This document shows, piece by piece, positions 1 to 9,032 of a stretch of 64,000 nt of DNA. The notes under the pieces were generated by a model. That model searched no databases. It saw only the letters and a list, made by a program, of their open reading frames with translations, and was not told where the DNA came from. Numbering within the stretch: position 1 is the stretch's first letter; every line of letters begins with the position of its first letter. Source of the stretch: Pseudorhodoferax sp. Leaf267 (GTDB lineage: Bacteria > Pseudomonadota > Gammaproteobacteria > Burkholderiales > Burkholderiaceae_C). Both the position numbers and the translations under genes were made by a program. The DNA is taken from NCBI RefSeq assembly GCF_001422405.1, contig NZ_LMMV01000001.1, positions 311,275 to 375,274 of the forward strand. Direction: 5' to 3'.

Positions 1-31
1 AGCGTGTCTCGTGCGTGACCTGCAGCTTCAT
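1..31 (-). CDS. Transglutaminase-like protein, N-terminus only (cut by window edge)
   Basis: An ATG at position 31 opens a minus-strand frame reading MKLQVTHETR before the window ends. This is the typical start of transglutaminase-like proteins encoded next to ATP-grasp/alpha-E genes. The ATG overlaps the TGA of the upstream fusion gene in an ATGA arrangement, which implies translational coupling. Only ten residues are visible, so the family call rests on those residues plus the neighbourhood. Confidence 0.55.
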   Translation of the reverse strand, partial: MKLQVTHETR

Positions 32-2649
32 GCGCCCACGCTCTTCTTGACATCGCGCGAATGCGTGAAGTAGATGGAGCCGATCGCGTCCGACACGTCG
101 TAGGCGCACTGCGTGCACTGCTCCAGCCGCTCCAGCAGCACCGGGTACTTGTCGTCGGCATCGGGCGCGCAGATCTCCTCCAGGCTCCAGGAGTCAGGCG
201 CCACGACGTCCTGCGCGAGCGGCGTCAGTTCGGCCGGCGCAGTGCCGGCCAGCTTGGCGACACGGCCGCGCAGCGTGTGCGCCACCCAGCCCAGCGAGCG
301 CGGGTTGTCTCGGTCCAGCACCAGCAGGTCGAGCAGGGCCGCCATCTCGCGGCTTTGCTGGTACTGCGAGTGGAAGGTGATGCTGCTGTCGAACAGCGAG
401 AGCATGGCCTCGAAGCCGCCATTGGTGGCCGTGGCGCCGGCCTCCACACCGCGCGCGAGCGCCGACGACAGGAAGCCCAGGCGCTCCACATGGCGGCCGA
501 TGCTGAGCAGGCGCCAGCCGTCGTCGCGCGTCATGCGGTCGGTCTGCGCACCGGTCATCGCAGCCGTGGCGGTGCTGGTCGATTCGAGCAGGCGCAGCGC
601 CTCGACGGCGGAGAAGTCGCCGTCCCGCGCGCTGTCGGCGCAGCGGGCGAGGAAGTCTTCCTCGGCCCGCACGATCACGTTCCAGTGCTCCTGCGAGAGC
701 CGCTCGCGCACGGCCGAGGCCGCATGGCGCGTGGAGCGCAGGTTGTAGCCCACGCTCTGCACCCGGTCGGTGCTGCCCAGGCCGGCGATCAGCGAGCGCT
801 CGAACACGCGCCGCGCCTGCAGCGGCGAGGGCACGGCCGGCAGCACCAGCGCGAACGAGACGGCCATGTCGTGCAGCCAGCTCAGCAGGGAGGCGGACGA
901 TTGGTCCTCGCCGTTCAGCACGTTCAGCGTGACGCGCGCCAGGCGCAGCGTGTTCTCGGTGCGCTCGGCGTAGCGGCCCAGCCAGAACAGGTTTTCGGCC
1001 GCGCGGCTCGTGACCATGCGCTTGCGGTGCACCACGGCGGTGGGTGACAGGTTGGTCGGCAGCAGCGTGGTGCGGTCGACCTCGCCCTCCGTGCGCACCC
1101 AGACGTCGGCGCTGCTGCCGCCGCGCTGCATGGACGCGATGCTGTGGTGTTCGCTGACCATGCGTGCCAGGCCGCCCGGCAGCACGCGCCAGGAGCGCGG
1201 GCCGTCGGACACGGCGAACACGCGCAGCATGACCGAGCGCGGCGCGATGCGCGCCGGGTGGTTCGGGCTGGCCGTCCAGGTCGGCATCTGCGAGAGCGGC
1301 ATGTAGGTCTGCACGGTGTGCTCGTCGCCCTGGCGCACGATGCGGCCCGCCCACTCGTCGAGCTCGCGGCGCGACAGCGTGCCGCCCAGCTTGGCCTCGA
1401 ACGACGCGGCGCCCGGGTGGTCGCCGTAGGTGGGCTTGATCACGCAGCCGGACAGGTCCGGCAGCACGGCCTCCATCGCCGCGCGCTCGCCGCACCACCA
1501 GGTGGGCAGCGCCGGCAGCAGCAGTTCCTCGTCCAGCAGATGGCGCGCCAGCGCCGGCAGAAAACCCAGCAGCGCGGGCGATTCGAGGAAGGCCGAGCCT
1601 GGTGCGTTGGCGATCAGCACGTTGCCGGCGCGGATCACTTGCAGCAGGCCGGGCACGCCCAGGCGCGAGTCGGGCCGCAGCTCCAGCGGGTCCAGGTACT
1701 GGTCGTCCAGGCGCTTGAGCAGGCCGTGCACGGGCTCCAGCCCCTTGAGCGTCTTCAGGTACAGGCGCTGGTCGCGTACCGTCAGGTCGCTGCCTTCGAC
1801 CAGCGTGATGCCCAGATAGCGCGCCAGGTAGGCGTGCTCGAAGTAGGTTTCGTTGTAGGGGCCGGGCGTCAGCAGCGCGATGTGGGCGTCGGCGCCGGCC
1901 GGGCTCATCTTCTTGATGCCGTCGATCAGCGCGCTGTAGGTGGCGGCCAGGCGCTGCACGTTCAGCGACTCGAAGGCTTGCGGGAACAGGCGCGAGATGG
2001 CCAGCCGGTTCTCCAGCAGGTAGCCCAGGCCCGAAGGCGCTTGCGTGCGTTGCGAGACCACCCACCAGTTGCCGTCGGCGCCATGCGCGAGGTCGTAAGC
2101 CGTGATGTGCAGGTGCGTGTCGGCGCGTGGCTTGCATCCGTGCATGGAGCGCAGATAGCCCGGGTGGCCCTGCACCAGTGCCGGCGGCAGCAGGCCCTTG
2201 GCCAGCAGGCGCTGCGGGCCGTAGACGTCGGCCATCACGCTGTCGAGCACGCGCACGCGCTGCAGCACGCCGGCTTCGATCTGGCGCCAGCTCGCGGGTG
2301 TCACGATCAGCGGAAACAGGTCGAGCGACCAGGGGCGCTGCGGGTTCGCAGCGTCGGCGTAGACGTTGTAAGTGACGCCGTTGTCGCGCAGCTGGCGTTG
2401 CAGCTGCGCCGTGCGGCGATTCAGGTCGGAGAAACCGTCGCGCCCCAGCAGGTCGAAGAACGCAGCCCAGTCCTTGGTGAGATCGGGCTGCGCCGCTGCG
2501 GCGCGCGCGGCGTGCTCATGGGCCGTGCGGGCCCGGCCGCGCAGCTCATCGAAATGGCCCGGCATGGCCAGCCGCGCGAGCGAGGAGGCGAGCCCCGCGG
2601 GGCTCTCCTGTGTTTGCGCATCAAAGAGGTTGTTGTTGTACTTGTCCAC
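28..2649 (-). CDS. Circularly permuted ATP-grasp / alpha-E fusion protein
   Basis: An 873-residue protein starting at a GTG. Roughly residues 1-530 form the circularly permuted type 2 ATP-grasp domain (DUF404/DUF407 type), and from about residue 545 an alpha-E domain (DUF403 type) begins at RAAENLFWLGRYAERTEN. The same two domains are separate proteins on the plus strand (9033-10553 and 10557-11516). The ATP-grasp part is expected to ligate a carboxylate to an amine using ATP; the substrate is unknown. Comparative genomics has grouped ATP-grasp, alpha-E, transglutaminase and sometimes proteasome-like Anbu proteins into a predicted peptide-tagging or peptide-synthesis system. The gene lies 38 nt after the transglutaminase/DUF2126 gene and overlaps the next gene by 4 nt, so the three probably form one operon. 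Domain identity is strong, function is open. Confidence 0.9.
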   Translation of the reverse strand: MDKYNNNLFDAQTQESPAGLASSLARLAMPGHFDELRGRARTAHEHAARAAAAQPDLTKDWAAFFDLLGRDGFSDLNRRTAQLQRQLRDNGVTYNVYADAANPQRPWSLDLFPLIVTPASWRQIEAGVLQRVRVLDSVMADVYGPQRLLAKGLLPPALVQGHPGYLRSMHGCKPRADTHLHITAYDLAHGADGNWWVVSQRTQAPSGLGYLLENRLAISRLFPQAFESLNVQRLAATYSALIDGIKKMSPAGADAHIALLTPGPYNETYFEHAYLARYLGITLVEGSDLTVRDQRLYLKTLKGLEPVHGLLKRLDDQYLDPLELRPDSRLGVPGLLQVIRAGNVLIANAPGSAFLESPALLGFLPALARHLLDEELLLPALPTWWCGERAAMEAVLPDLSGCVIKPTYGDHPGAASFEAKLGGTLSRRELDEWAGRIVRQGDEHTVQTYMPLSQMPTWTASPNHPARIAPRSVMLRVFAVSDGPRSWRVLPGGLARMVSEHHSIASMQRGGSSADVWVRTEGEVDRTTLLPTNLSPTAVVHRKRMVTSRAAENLFWLGRYAERTENTLRLARVTLNVLNGEDQSSASLLSWLHDMAVSFALVLPAVPSPLQARRVFERSLIAGLGSTDRVQSVGYNLRSTRHAASAVRERLSQEHWNVIVRAEEDFLARCADSARDGDFSAVEALRLLESTSTATAAMTGAQTDRMTRDDGWRLLSIGRHVERLGFLSSALARGVEAGATATNGGFEAMLSLFDSSITFHSQYQQSREMAALLDLLVLDRDNPRSLGWVAHTLRGRVAKLAGTAPAELTPLAQDVVAPDSWSLEEICAPDADDKYPVLLERLEQCTQCAYDVSDAIGSIYFTHSRDVKKSVGA

Positions 2650-2687
2650 AGGTCCGCATTGTCACACCACGGCCATGGAAAGCTGCC

Positions 2688-5600
2688 TCATCGGCGCAGG
2701 TCGAGCGTGAACGGGAACTCGCGGCTGCCCGCCACGTTGATGGTGGCCGGCGGCACCAGCATGGTGCCCGGCGTGTGGCCAATGGTCAGGAAGCGCGACA
2801 GCCGCCGGCTCTCGGCCTCGTACGAGTTCACCGGGAAGGTGTCGTAGTTGCGACCGCCCGGGTGGGCCACGTGGTACTGGCCGCCGCCCAGCGAGCGCTT
2901 CATCCAGGTGTCGACGATGTCGAAGGTCAGCGGCGCATGCACGCCGATGCTGGGGTGCAGGGCCGAGGGCGGGTTCCAGGCGCGGTAGCGCACGCCGCCG
3001 ACGAACTCGCCCTTGGTGCCGGTGGGCTGCAGCGACATGGCGCGGCCGTTGCAGGTGACGACGTAGCGGCTTTCGTTCAGGCCCGTCACGCGCACCTCGA
3101 CGCGCTCGAGCGAGGAGTCCACGTAGCGCGCCGTGCCGCCGGACGTGCCTTCCTCACCCATCACATGCCAGGGCTCCAGCGCGTTGCGGATGGTCAGCTC
3201 GATGCCGGCGCTGCGCACCTGGCCGACGATGGGGAAGCGGAACTCCAGGTGCGGCGCGAACCAGGCCGTGTCGAAGGCATAGCCGGCCTCGCGCATCTCG
3301 CGCATGACGTCTGCGAAGTCCATCTGCACGAAGGTGGGCAGCAGGAACTTGTCATGCAGCTCGGTGCCCCAGCGCGTGGCCGGCGCCTGGTAGGGGTTGT
3401 TCCAGAAGCGGGCGATCAGCGCGCGCAGCAGCAACTGCTGCACGATGCTCATGCAGGCATGCGGCGGCATCTCGAACGCGCGCAGCTCCAGCAGGCCCAG
3501 GCGGCCCGTGGCGCTGTCGGGCGAGTACATCTTGTCGATGCAGAACTCGCTGCGGTGCGTGTTGCCGGTCACGTCGATCAGGATGTTGCGCAGCGTGCGG
3601 TCCACCAGCCAGGGCGGCATGTCCTGGCCATGCACCTCGCGGTTGCGGCTGATCTCGCGCAGCGCGATCTCCAGCTCGTACAGCTGGTCGTTGCGCGCCT
3701 CGTCCACGCGCGGTGCCTGGCTGGTCGGGCCGATGAACATGCCGCTGAACAGATAGGACAGCGAGGGGTGGTTGTGCCAGTACAGCACCAGGCTGGCCAG
3801 CAACTCGGGCCGGCGCAGGAAGGGGCTGTCGATGGGCGTGGCGCCGCCCAGCACGAAGTGGTTGCCGCCGCCGGTGCCGGTGTGGCGGCCGTCGGTCATG
3901 AACTTCTCGGCCGACAGGCGCGTCTCGAACGCGGCCTGGTACAGGAACTCGGTGTGGTCCACCAGCTCGCGAAAGTTGTGCGCGGGGTGGATGTTGACCT
4001 CGATGACGCCAGGGTCGGGCGTGACCTGCAGCATCTTCAGGCGCGGATCGCGTGGCGGCGGGTAGCCTTCCATGATGATCTTGACGCCCAGCTCCTCGGC
4101 CGTCACCTCGATCGCGGCGACGAGCTCCAGGTAGTCCTCCAGCCGTGCCAGCGGCGGCATGAAGATGTAGAGCTGGCCGGATTTGGTGCCGATCTGCTCG
4201 GCCTTGGGGCCGTTGGCGCGGCGCGGGTCGCGCGCTTCCACGCACAGGGCGGTGCGGGTAATCCAGTGGGCCGATTCGAAGCGGTGCGGGCTGCGCGTTG
4301 GATCTGCAGGCCCGGTCTGCGGGAACGGGCCGGTGCCGCCGGTGCCGCCGGGGCCACCGGGGCCAGCGGCTGCACCAACGCCACCGGAGCCCAGCCGGTC
4401 CTGCAGCAGGCGTGGCGATGCGCTAGGGGGCTGCTGGCCAGCCAGGTAACGCGTCGGATCCTGGCCGGCGTTCAGCGCCGACACATAGCGGCTGCGGATG
4501 GCCTCGGCCGCGGGCAGGGCTTCGCGCGGCGCCGTCGGGTCGCGCTCGACCATGTAGGGAAAGTCGCCCTTGCTGACCCAGGGCAGGGAATCGAGCGGCA
4601 GGCGGTAGCCCATGGGCGAGTCGCCGGGCATGAGGTACATGCGCTCGTCGCGGAAGAACCAGGGGCCGGTGGTCCACTTCGGGCCGGCCAGCGCCGGGCC
4701 CTCATCGACCGCGATCGGCAGCACGTAGCCGACGACGGCGTCCAGCTTCTGCTCGAACACGCGGCGCAGGCGCACGCGCTCCATCTCGTCGTCGAGCTTG
4801 GAGTTGAACGGGTCGACGTTGACGGGTAGGCGTCGCTCGCGCCACAGGTAGTACCAGACGTCCTCGTAGCCCGGCTCGATGTAGTTGGCGGAGATCCGCA
4901 GCTTCTTGGTCAGCAGCTCGGTGAAGCGACGCGCGTCCTCGCTGCTGTACTGGGCGGGCACGCGCTCGTCGGCGAACAGCTCCGGGTTGCGCCACAGCGG
5001 CTGGCCGTCGGCGCGCCAGAAGATCGACAGCGCCCAGCGCGGCAGTTGCTCGCCCGGGTACCACTTGCCCTGGCCGAAATGCAGGAAGCCGCCGTCGCCG
5101 TATTCGGCGCGCAGCTTTTGCACGAGCTCGGTGGCATAACCGCGCTTGGTCGGGCCCAGCGCGTCGGTGTTCCACTCGGCTGCGTCGCGGTCGCTGGTGG
5201 CCACGAAGGTCGGCTCGCCGCCCATGGTCAGGCGCACGTCGCCGGCAACCAGTTCAGCATCGACCTGCTGGCCCAGCGTCAGCACCTCGGCCCATTGCTC
5301 TTCGGTATAGGGCTTGGTCACGCGCGGCGATTCGTAGATGCGCGTCACGCCCATGTGGTGCTCGAAGGTGACCTCGGCGTCATCGACCAGGCCTTCGATC
5401 GGTGCGGCGCCCGAGGGCTGCGGCGTGCAGGCCAGCGGGATGTGGCCTTCGCCTGCCAGCAGGCCCGAGGTGGCGTCCAGCCCGATCCAGCCGGCGCCAG
5501 GCAGGTAGACCTCGCACCAGGCGTGCAGGTCGGTGAAGTCGTGGTCGGTGCCGCTGGGGCCGTCCAGCGCCTTCACGTCCGGCGTCAGCTGGATCAGGTA

Positions 5601-6209
5601 GCCCGAGACGAAGCGCGCAGCCAGGCCGCAGCGGCGCAGCAGCTGCACCAGCAGCCAGCCCGAGTCGCGGCAGGAGCCGCTGGCAGCGGCCAGTGTTTCC
5701 TCGGGCGTTTGCACGCCGGGCTCCAAGCGGATCAGGTAGCGGATGTCCTTGGCCACCTGCTGGTTGATCGCCACCAGGAAGTCGATGGTGCGACGCTCCT
5801 TCATGTCGATGGTCTTCAGGTACTGCTCGACCAGCGGCGTCATCGCGTCGACGGCGAGGTATGGCGCCAGTTCTTCCTTCAGCAGTGCGTCGTACTGGAA
5901 CGGGAAGTTCTCGGCCGTCGGCTCCAGGAAGAAGTCGAACGGGTTGTAGACCGCCATCTCCACGACCAGGTCCACCGTGACCTTGAATTCGGTGGACTTC
6001 TCGGGGAACACCAGTCGCGCCTGGTAGTTGGCGAATGGGTCCTGCTGCCAGTTGATGAAGTGCTGCGCCGGCTCGATCGTGAGCGAGTACGAAATGATGT
6101 TGCTGCGGCAATGCGGCGCCGGGCGCAGGCGGATGACCTGGGGCCCCAGCTGCACAGGCCTGTCGTAGCGGTAGTGGGTGATGTGGTTCAGCGCTGCGTG
6201 TGTGGACAT
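2688..6209 (-). CDS. Transglutaminase-like cysteine protease fused to DUF2126
   Basis: An 1173-residue protein with an N-terminal transglutaminase-like domain and a long DUF2126-type C-terminal region, the usual architecture of this family. A candidate catalytic triad is visible: Cys180 in ASGSCRDS, His229 in DLHAWCEV and Asp245 in GLDATSG. A Gly/Pro-rich stretch around residues 605-635 looks like a flexible linker inside the DUF2126 part. No signal peptide is seen, so the protein is probably cytoplasmic. It is the first gene of the minus-strand ATP-grasp/alpha-E operon and is divergent from comEC. In this family the domain is predicted to act as a peptidase or amidotransferase on the product of the ATP-grasp ligase; this is inference. 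Confidence 0.9.
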   Translation of the reverse strand: MSTHAALNHITHYRYDRPVQLGPQVIRLRPAPHCRSNIISYSLTIEPAQHFINWQQDPFANYQARLVFPEKSTEFKVTVDLVVEMAVYNPFDFFLEPTAENFPFQYDALLKEELAPYLAVDAMTPLVEQYLKTIDMKERRTIDFLVAINQQVAKDIRYLIRLEPGVQTPEETLAAASGSCRDSGWLLVQLLRRCGLAARFVSGYLIQLTPDVKALDGPSGTDHDFTDLHAWCEVYLPGAGWIGLDATSGLLAGEGHIPLACTPQPSGAAPIEGLVDDAEVTFEHHMGVTRIYESPRVTKPYTEEQWAEVLTLGQQVDAELVAGDVRLTMGGEPTFVATSDRDAAEWNTDALGPTKRGYATELVQKLRAEYGDGGFLHFGQGKWYPGEQLPRWALSIFWRADGQPLWRNPELFADERVPAQYSSEDARRFTELLTKKLRISANYIEPGYEDVWYYLWRERRLPVNVDPFNSKLDDEMERVRLRRVFEQKLDAVVGYVLPIAVDEGPALAGPKWTTGPWFFRDERMYLMPGDSPMGYRLPLDSLPWVSKGDFPYMVERDPTAPREALPAAEAIRSRYVSALNAGQDPTRYLAGQQPPSASPRLLQDRLGSGGVGAAAGPGGPGGTGGTGPFPQTGPADPTRSPHRFESAHWITRTALCVEARDPRRANGPKAEQIGTKSGQLYIFMPPLARLEDYLELVAAIEVTAEELGVKIIMEGYPPPRDPRLKMLQVTPDPGVIEVNIHPAHNFRELVDHTEFLYQAAFETRLSAEKFMTDGRHTGTGGGNHFVLGGATPIDSPFLRRPELLASLVLYWHNHPSLSYLFSGMFIGPTSQAPRVDEARNDQLYELEIALREISRNREVHGQDMPPWLVDRTLRNILIDVTGNTHRSEFCIDKMYSPDSATGRLGLLELRAFEMPPHACMSIVQQLLLRALIARFWNNPYQAPATRWGTELHDKFLLPTFVQMDFADVMREMREAGYAFDTAWFAPHLEFRFPIVGQVRSAGIELTIRNALEPWHVMGEEGTSGGTARYVDSSLERVEVRVTGLNESRYVVTCNGRAMSLQPTGTKGEFVGGVRYRAWNPPSALHPSIGVHAPLTFDIVDTWMKRSLGGGQYHVAHPGGRNYDTFPVNSYEAESRRLSRFLTIGHTPGTMLVPPATINVAGSREFPFTLDLRR

Positions 6210-6264
6210 GCGTGTCTCTTGGTATGCCGTAGAAAGATCTGGCCCTCGCCAGCGGTGCTGGATA

Positions 6265-6282
6265 CTAGCAACAGGCTGCTAG
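6265..6282. promoter_or_regulatory. Inverted repeat in divergent intergenic region
   Basis: CTAGCA and TGCTAG are perfect 6-base arms around a 6-base gap, in the 145-base space between the divergent starts of the DUF2126 protein and comEC. Read on the minus strand, TTGCTAG occurs twice here. It may be an operator or chance; no clear -35/-10 pair was found. Confidence 0.25.
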
Positions 6283-6354
6283 CAAGAGGCGAGCCAGTGG
6301 GTGCGTGCGGGTCGCGGCTCCCCCTGTGCGTTGCAGGCAGTGTAGTGGGGGTCT

Positions 6355-8886
6355 ATGGCGGCGCAGGTGGCAAGCGGGCAGGAACGGCTGGCGGGCGAGG
6401 CGCGCGCCGGCCTGTGGCTGCCGTGCTGCCTGGGTGTGCTGGCGGGCACGGCGGCGCAGGTGCAGCAGGCCAGCCTGTGGCCAGCGTGGGCCTATGGCGG
6501 CCTGACGTTGGCAGGTGCGGCCCTGCTGGCCTGGGCCGGGCGGCCGCTGCGCGGCGGGTGGCGAGGCAGCGCACTCGTGGCCTTCTCGGGCATGGCGTTG
6601 CTGGTCGCCGCGCTGTGCGGGGCGCGTGCGGGCTGGTACCTGCGATCGGCGCTCGACCCCGAACTGGAGGGCCGCGACCTCGTCGTCGTTGGCACGGTGT
6701 CGGCCATGCCGCAGCCTGGCGAGCTCGCCACGCGGCTGCGGCTGGACGTGCAGGGCGCCCAGCTGGAGGGCCGGCCGGTCGACGTGCCGCCGCGCATCGA
6801 CCTGTCCTGGTACCACGGCACGCTGTGGTCCACGGGCGCCGATGGCCAGCCGGACGCGGCCGTGCAGCGCAGCGCCGAGCTGCGCGCGGGCGACCGGTGG
6901 CGGCTGCAGGTGCGGCTGCGTGCGCCGCACGGCAACCTCAACCCGCACGGCTTCGACTACGAGCTCTACCTGTGGGAGCGCGGCGTGCAGGCCACCGGCT
7001 ACGTGCGCGCCGGGCCGAGCGACCTGCCGCCGCAGCTGATGGCGCGCGGCTGGCGCCATCCCGTGGAGCGTGCGCGCCAGGCGGTGCGCGAGGCCATCTT
7101 TGCGCGCATTGCAGACCGCGCGCAGGCCGGGGTGGTCGCCGCGCTGGCCATGGGCGACCAGGGGGCCGTGGAGCGCGCCGACTGGGAGCTGTTCCGCGCG
7201 ACAGGCGTGAGCCACCTGCTGAGCGTGTCGGGGCTGCACGTGACCATGTTTGCCTGGCTCGCCGGTGCCGCTGTCGCCGCCGCGTGGCGCCGCCTGGCCT
7301 GGCGCGGCGGCCACGCCTGCCTGTGGTGGCCGGCCCAGCAGGCAGGCCTGGTCGGCGGCGTGCTGCTGGCGGCCGCCTATGCCGCATTCAGTGGCTGGGG
7401 CGTGCCGGCGCAGCGCACGCTGCTGATGCTGGCCAGCATCGCGCTGCTGCGACTGGCGGGCCGTCAGTGGCCATGGCCGCTGGTCTGGGCGCTGGCCTGC
7501 AGCGTGGTGCTGGTGCTGGACCCGTGGGCGCTGCTGCAGCCCGGCTTCTGGCTGAGCTTCGTGGCCGTGGGCGTGCTCTTCGCCACCGATGCCGGGCAAC
7601 CGCGTGCTGCGCCGGCCTCGCCCGGCTGGCGCGCGGCCGGTGCGTTCGTGCGCATGCTGCGCGAGCAGTGGATCGTGACCGTCGCGCTGGCGCCGCTGTC
7701 GCTGCTGCTGTTCCAGCAGGTCTCGCTCGTGGGGCTGCTGGCCAACCTGCTGGCGATCCCCTGGGTCACGCTGGTGCTCACGCCGCTGGCCCTGCTCGGC
7801 GTGCTGCTGCCGCCGCTGTGGGATGTGGCCGCCTGGGCCGTCGCGGCGCTGGCGCTGGTGCTGGCCGAACTGGCGCGCTGGCCGTTCGCCACCTTCAGCA
7901 CGCCGGCCGTGCCGCTGGCCGTCGGCGCAGCCGCGCTGCTCGGCGCCGTGCTGCTGGTGCTGCGCGCCCCGGTGGGCCTGCGGCTGGCCGGTCTGCCGCT
8001 GCTGCTGCCGGCCTTGCTCTGGCAGCCACCGCGGCCGGCGCATGGCAGCTTCGAGCTGCTGGCGGCCGACATCGGCCAGGGCAACGCCGTGCTGGTGCGC
8101 ACGGCACGCCACAGTCTGCTGTACGACACCGGCCCACGCTACGGCCAGGACAGCGATGCCGGCCACCGCGTGCTCGTGCCGCTGCTGCGCGCACTCGGCG
8201 AGCGGCTGGACACGGTGGTCGTGAGCCACAGCGACGGCGACCACAGCGGCGGCGCCGCCACGGTGCTGGCGATGCAGCCGCAGGCGGCGCTGCTGGCCTC
8301 CCTGCCGGCGGAGCACGCGCTGCGCGCTCTGCGGCCCGGTGCGCCCTGTGCCGCAGGCCAGCACTGGGAATGGGATGGCGTGGCGTTCACGGTGCTGCAT
8401 CCCGCGCCCGGCGCGCCGGCCAGTGCCAAGGCCAATGCCGACAGCTGCGTGCTGCGCATCGCGAACGCGCACCAGGCCGTGCTGCTGGCCGGCGACATCG
8501 AGCAACCGCAGGAGGCCGCGTTGGTCGCTGCGCGGGTCGCGCTGCGCGCCGACGTGCTGCTGGTGCCGCACCACGGCAGCAAGACGTCGTCGAGCCCCGG
8601 CTTCCTCGCCCAGGTCGCGCCACGCATCGCCCTGGTGCAGGCGGGCTACCGCAACCGATTCGGTCATCCGGCGCCCGAGGTGGTGCAGCGCCTGCAGGCC
8701 CATGGCATCGCGGTGCAGGCATCGGCGCGCTGCGGCGCCATGGCCTGGCGCAGCGACGCGCCCGCACGCGTGCATTGCGAGCGTGCACGTGCACCGCGCT
8801 ACTGGCACCACGCGGTGGATGGAGCCGTGCCGATGCGCGCCGATCTCGATCCACCGGCCGGCTTGCCGGGCGGTCCTCGGCGATGA
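6355..8886 (+). CDS. comEC: DNA internalization competence protein ComEC/Rec2
   Basis: An 843-residue inner membrane protein with the three expected parts: an N-terminal membrane and OB-like region, a central competence domain with many hydrophobic helices around GVSHLLSVSGLHVTMF, and a C-terminal metallo-beta-lactamase-like domain containing HSDGDHSGG and VPHHGSK. ComEC forms the channel that carries single-stranded DNA across the inner membrane during transformation. The C-terminal domain is thought to degrade the non-transported strand. The start is the ATG after a purine-rich GTGGGGG stretch. The gene stands alone between the two ATP-grasp modules and is followed by a hairpin with a T-run. 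Full length for the family. Confidence 0.95.
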   Translation: MAAQVASGQERLAGEARAGLWLPCCLGVLAGTAAQVQQASLWPAWAYGGLTLAGAALLAWAGRPLRGGWRGSALVAFSGMALLVAALCGARAGWYLRSALDPELEGRDLVVVGTVSAMPQPGELATRLRLDVQGAQLEGRPVDVPPRIDLSWYHGTLWSTGADGQPDAAVQRSAELRAGDRWRLQVRLRAPHGNLNPHGFDYELYLWERGVQATGYVRAGPSDLPPQLMARGWRHPVERARQAVREAIFARIADRAQAGVVAALAMGDQGAVERADWELFRATGVSHLLSVSGLHVTMFAWLAGAAVAAAWRRLAWRGGHACLWWPAQQAGLVGGVLLAAAYAAFSGWGVPAQRTLLMLASIALLRLAGRQWPWPLVWALACSVVLVLDPWALLQPGFWLSFVAVGVLFATDAGQPRAAPASPGWRAAGAFVRMLREQWIVTVALAPLSLLLFQQVSLVGLLANLLAIPWVTLVLTPLALLGVLLPPLWDVAAWAVAALALVLAELARWPFATFSTPAVPLAVGAAALLGAVLLVLRAPVGLRLAGLPLLLPALLWQPPRPAHGSFELLAADIGQGNAVLVRTARHSLLYDTGPRYGQDSDAGHRVLVPLLRALGERLDTVVVSHSDGDHSGGAATVLAMQPQAALLASLPAEHALRALRPGAPCAAGQHWEWDGVAFTVLHPAPGAPASAKANADSCVLRIANAHQAVLLAGDIEQPQEAALVAARVALRADVLLVPHHGSKTSSSPGFLAQVAPRIALVQAGYRNRFGHPAPEVVQRLQAHGIAVQASARCGAMAWRSDAPARVHCERARAPRYWHHAVDGAVPMRADLDPPAGLPGGPRR

Positions 8887-8932
8887 TGCGCCCGCGTCCG
8901 TGGGTTCGTTTGAGCGCTCTCGCCCCCGAACG

Positions 8933-8961
8933 GCTGCCGAGGTTTTGGCGGCTTTTTTATT
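8933..8961 (+). terminator. Intrinsic terminator after comEC
   Basis: GCTGCC (8933-8938) pairs with GGCGGC (8947-8952), with one G-U pair and an 8-base loop. Six T, one A and three more T follow at once. It lies 46 bases after the comEC stop and before the ATP-grasp gene, so it would separate the two transcripts. Confidence 0.65.
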
Positions 8962-9032
8962 TGCTCTATGGGCGAGCCAATGCGTGAGAAGCTGGCTTGC
9001 AACTTGCTATCCTCGGTACAGGAGAAGGCCGC

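Noticed and set aside
6265-6290. A sigma-70 promoter for the DUF2126 gene using the TTGCTAG repeats
   Set aside because: The spacing between the possible -35 and -10 hexamers is about 12 bases, too short.
5046-8987. A plus-strand open frame of 1313 codons across the DUF2126 and comEC genes
   Set aside because: Arg/Ala/Gly/His-rich composition with no motifs; it lies opposite to or out of frame with two well-supported genes. It is a GC-rich shadow.
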